From Candidatus Poseidoniaceae archaeon (lineage in GTDB: Archaea > Thermoplasmatota > Poseidoniia > Poseidoniales > Poseidoniaceae), in NCBI GenBank assembly GCA_949372645.1, contig CASIAP010000002.1:95115-159114 (forward strand): 64,000 bases of DNA, written 5' to 3'. The position numbers and the translations under genes are program-made. This document shows positions 63,059 to 64,000 of this stretch, piece after piece. A model generated the notes under the pieces. That model was not told the DNA's origin and did not search any database. It worked only from the letters and a program-made list of their open reading frames with translations. Each line of letters opens with the position of its first letter. Position 1 is the stretch's first letter.

Positions 63059-63909
63059 GAGATCGCCTCAATCACGTTGCTGTATTCTGCTTCAATACGC
63101 GACTTATGGCTGTTTTCATGGCCTCTGCAAACCGATTTTGAATACACTGCTTCTTTCGATTGAGAGGAGCTCGACAACTCTTTTATTCGCCGAGATGCCT
63201 CCCATGATTCAATGGCTCTACCAATTAAAGGGAGCCTCATAACCTTCCACCACCACGGATATTCCCGTGTTTTATCAAGAGAGATGGCTTGTTTTCGTCT
63301 TGCATTTGGCAACATTTCTTCAGTCCAGGGGTTTTCCGCATAAAGTTCAGAAATTCCCCCATCGTCTTTAATTGGAATAATTTGCATCATTTCTCGAGCA
63401 CTGTAAACTCCTTTTTCAAACTCCAACGAATCTTCTGACATAACCATGTTCGGGCAGAGGAGGTTACCTTGGGGGTGCTTGTGTGAAAGATAGATGGCTA
63501 AGGCACGAATTCTCCATACCCATCCCGGTTTAGTGATTATCAAAACATCAACGTCACCGCCTTCTGCATTCACGCCTGCTGCTACAGAACCAGTAATGGC
63601 AAGGCCCGTAATTTGAGGGCATGAATTCAAAATAGCCAGAACCTTTTTTGTATCTTCGAGCGATTTTATTGCGAGCTCTTTCGAATATGTATGATTCAGG
63701 TTTTTTGGATATTTTTCGGAAAAAACGATTCCCTTTTCAAGAATCAAATGGGGTGATGTGCTAATGGCGGAAATAAGATTGGTGCGAGTAGACTTAACTC
63801 GTAAGTTTCTCAACAAATCATCAATTTCCATGTGATGATCAAAAATGCTGGAATAAGCCAACACCTCATCGATGGCTTCAACGATTTCTTGGCCGGCCGT
63901 AGAATTCAT
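63055..63909 (-). CDS. Nucleotidyltransferase-fold protein
   Basis: 284 residues from ATG 63909; a TTG at 63918 is less likely. The DNA polymerase beta-like motif GSVAAGVNAEGGDVDVLII (G-S then D-x-D) is visible around residue 105-125, the metal-binding pattern of nucleotidyltransferases. Helices before and after are charged. Members modify small molecules, RNAs or proteins by adding a nucleotide; a role in glycan or lipid synthesis is guessed from neighbours. An upstream TTAAACC element about 29 bases before the ATG may be a TATA box for a leaderless message. Confidence 0.7.
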   Translation of the reverse strand: MNSTAGQEIVEAIDEVLAYSSIFDHHMEIDDLLRNLRVKSTRTNLISAISTSPHLILEKGIVFSEKYPKNLNHTYSKELAIKSLEDTKKVLAILNSCPQITGLAITGSVAAGVNAEGGDVDVLIITKPGWVWRIRALAIYLSHKHPQGNLLCPNMVMSEDSLEFEKGVYSAREMMQIIPIKDDGGISELYAENPWTEEMLPNARRKQAISLDKTREYPWWWKVMRLPLIGRAIESWEASRRIKELSSSSQSKEAVYSKSVCRGHENSHKSRIEAEYSNVIEAIS

Positions 63910-64000
63910 AGTGAACAAATTGGCTACAAGTCATCGGTTTAAGAATTAGTGAGATGACCTCTCTCCATTAGAAGTTCTAAAAACAAGACCTGTCCTCGTC

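Overview
The window looks like a chromosomal segment of a marine, aerobic, heterotrophic euryarchaeon, most likely Marine Group II (Candidatus Poseidoniales, Thermoplasmatota). The evidence for an archaeon is a split RNA polymerase largest subunit (rpoA1/rpoA2) in an rpoH-rpoB-rpoA1-rpoA2-rpl30e operon, an XPD-type helicase, a Pop5-like RNase P protein, and TATA boxes about 27 bp upstream of some start codons. The marine group assignment rests on giant Asp/Gly-rich surface proteins together with a Rieske/cytochrome b complex, a B12-dependent methylmalonyl-CoA mutase module and a type-3 glutamate-cysteine ligase. It is inferred from this combination, not from a search. No mobile element, CRISPR array or integrase was seen.

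Layout. 0-8.6 kb: 3' part of a giant surface protein (calcium-binding repeats, transglutaminase domain, many Ig-like domains, membrane anchor, DUF4129-like tail). 8.6-14.9 kb: Hsp20-like protein, XPD helicase, ribbon-helix-helix regulator, NADP-type glutamate dehydrogenase (frameshifted), small membrane protein, SixA-like phosphatase. 14.9-19.1 kb: second surface protein with two classes of Asp-rich repeat. 19.1-23.9 kb: propionate module, with biotin carrier, small subunit and carboxyltransferase on the minus strand, divergent from mutase B12 subunit, MeaB GTPase and a lipid-kinase-like membrane protein on the plus strand. 24-28.5 kb: asparagine synthetase and glutamate-cysteine ligase (overlapping), membrane protein, ferredoxin, small membrane protein. 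28.5-35.1 kb: a minus-strand respiratory operon with a haem-like CXCH protein, small membrane protein, Rieske protein, b6-type cytochrome b, and a cytochrome b C-terminal half fused to an HdrD-like iron-sulfur reductase module. 35.3-40.6 kb: TPR protein, FtsZ-family GTPase, then a stretch where almost every gene is broken by single-base indels (membrane protein, Pop5-like protein, small membrane protein, biotin-protein ligase, HemK-like methyltransferase). 40.7-50.2 kb: tRNA-Lys(TTT) and the RNA polymerase operon. 50.2-61.0 kb: three further surface proteins (beta-propeller/Asp-repeat, PPC-domain, seven fasciclin domains). 61.4-63.9 kb: NAD-dependent epimerase convergent with a methyltransferase and nucleotidyltransferase.

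How it fits together. The propionate and biotin genes form one pathway: carboxyltransferase plus biotin carrier make methylmalonyl-CoA, the mutase converts it to succinyl-CoA, and the biotin ligase at 39 kb would charge the carrier. The respiratory operon takes electrons to a Rieske/cytochrome b complex and, through the fused HdrD-like module, may couple directly to a cytoplasmic donor. The surface proteins share an architecture: signal peptide, repeats or adhesion domains, one membrane helix, and a short cytoplasmic tail often rich in Gln/Pro and ending in aromatic residues.

Most notable: (1) the cytochrome b-HdrD fusion with a large extracytoplasmic insert; (2) a near-identical N-terminal domain on two RNA polymerase subunits, RpoH and RpoA''; (3) apparent loss of zinc-ribbon cysteines in RpoB; (4) a tandem 408-bp duplication in the fasciclin gene that looks perfect by eye; (5) the indel-rich 37.6-40.6 kb stretch, which looks more like sequence error than true pseudogenes.
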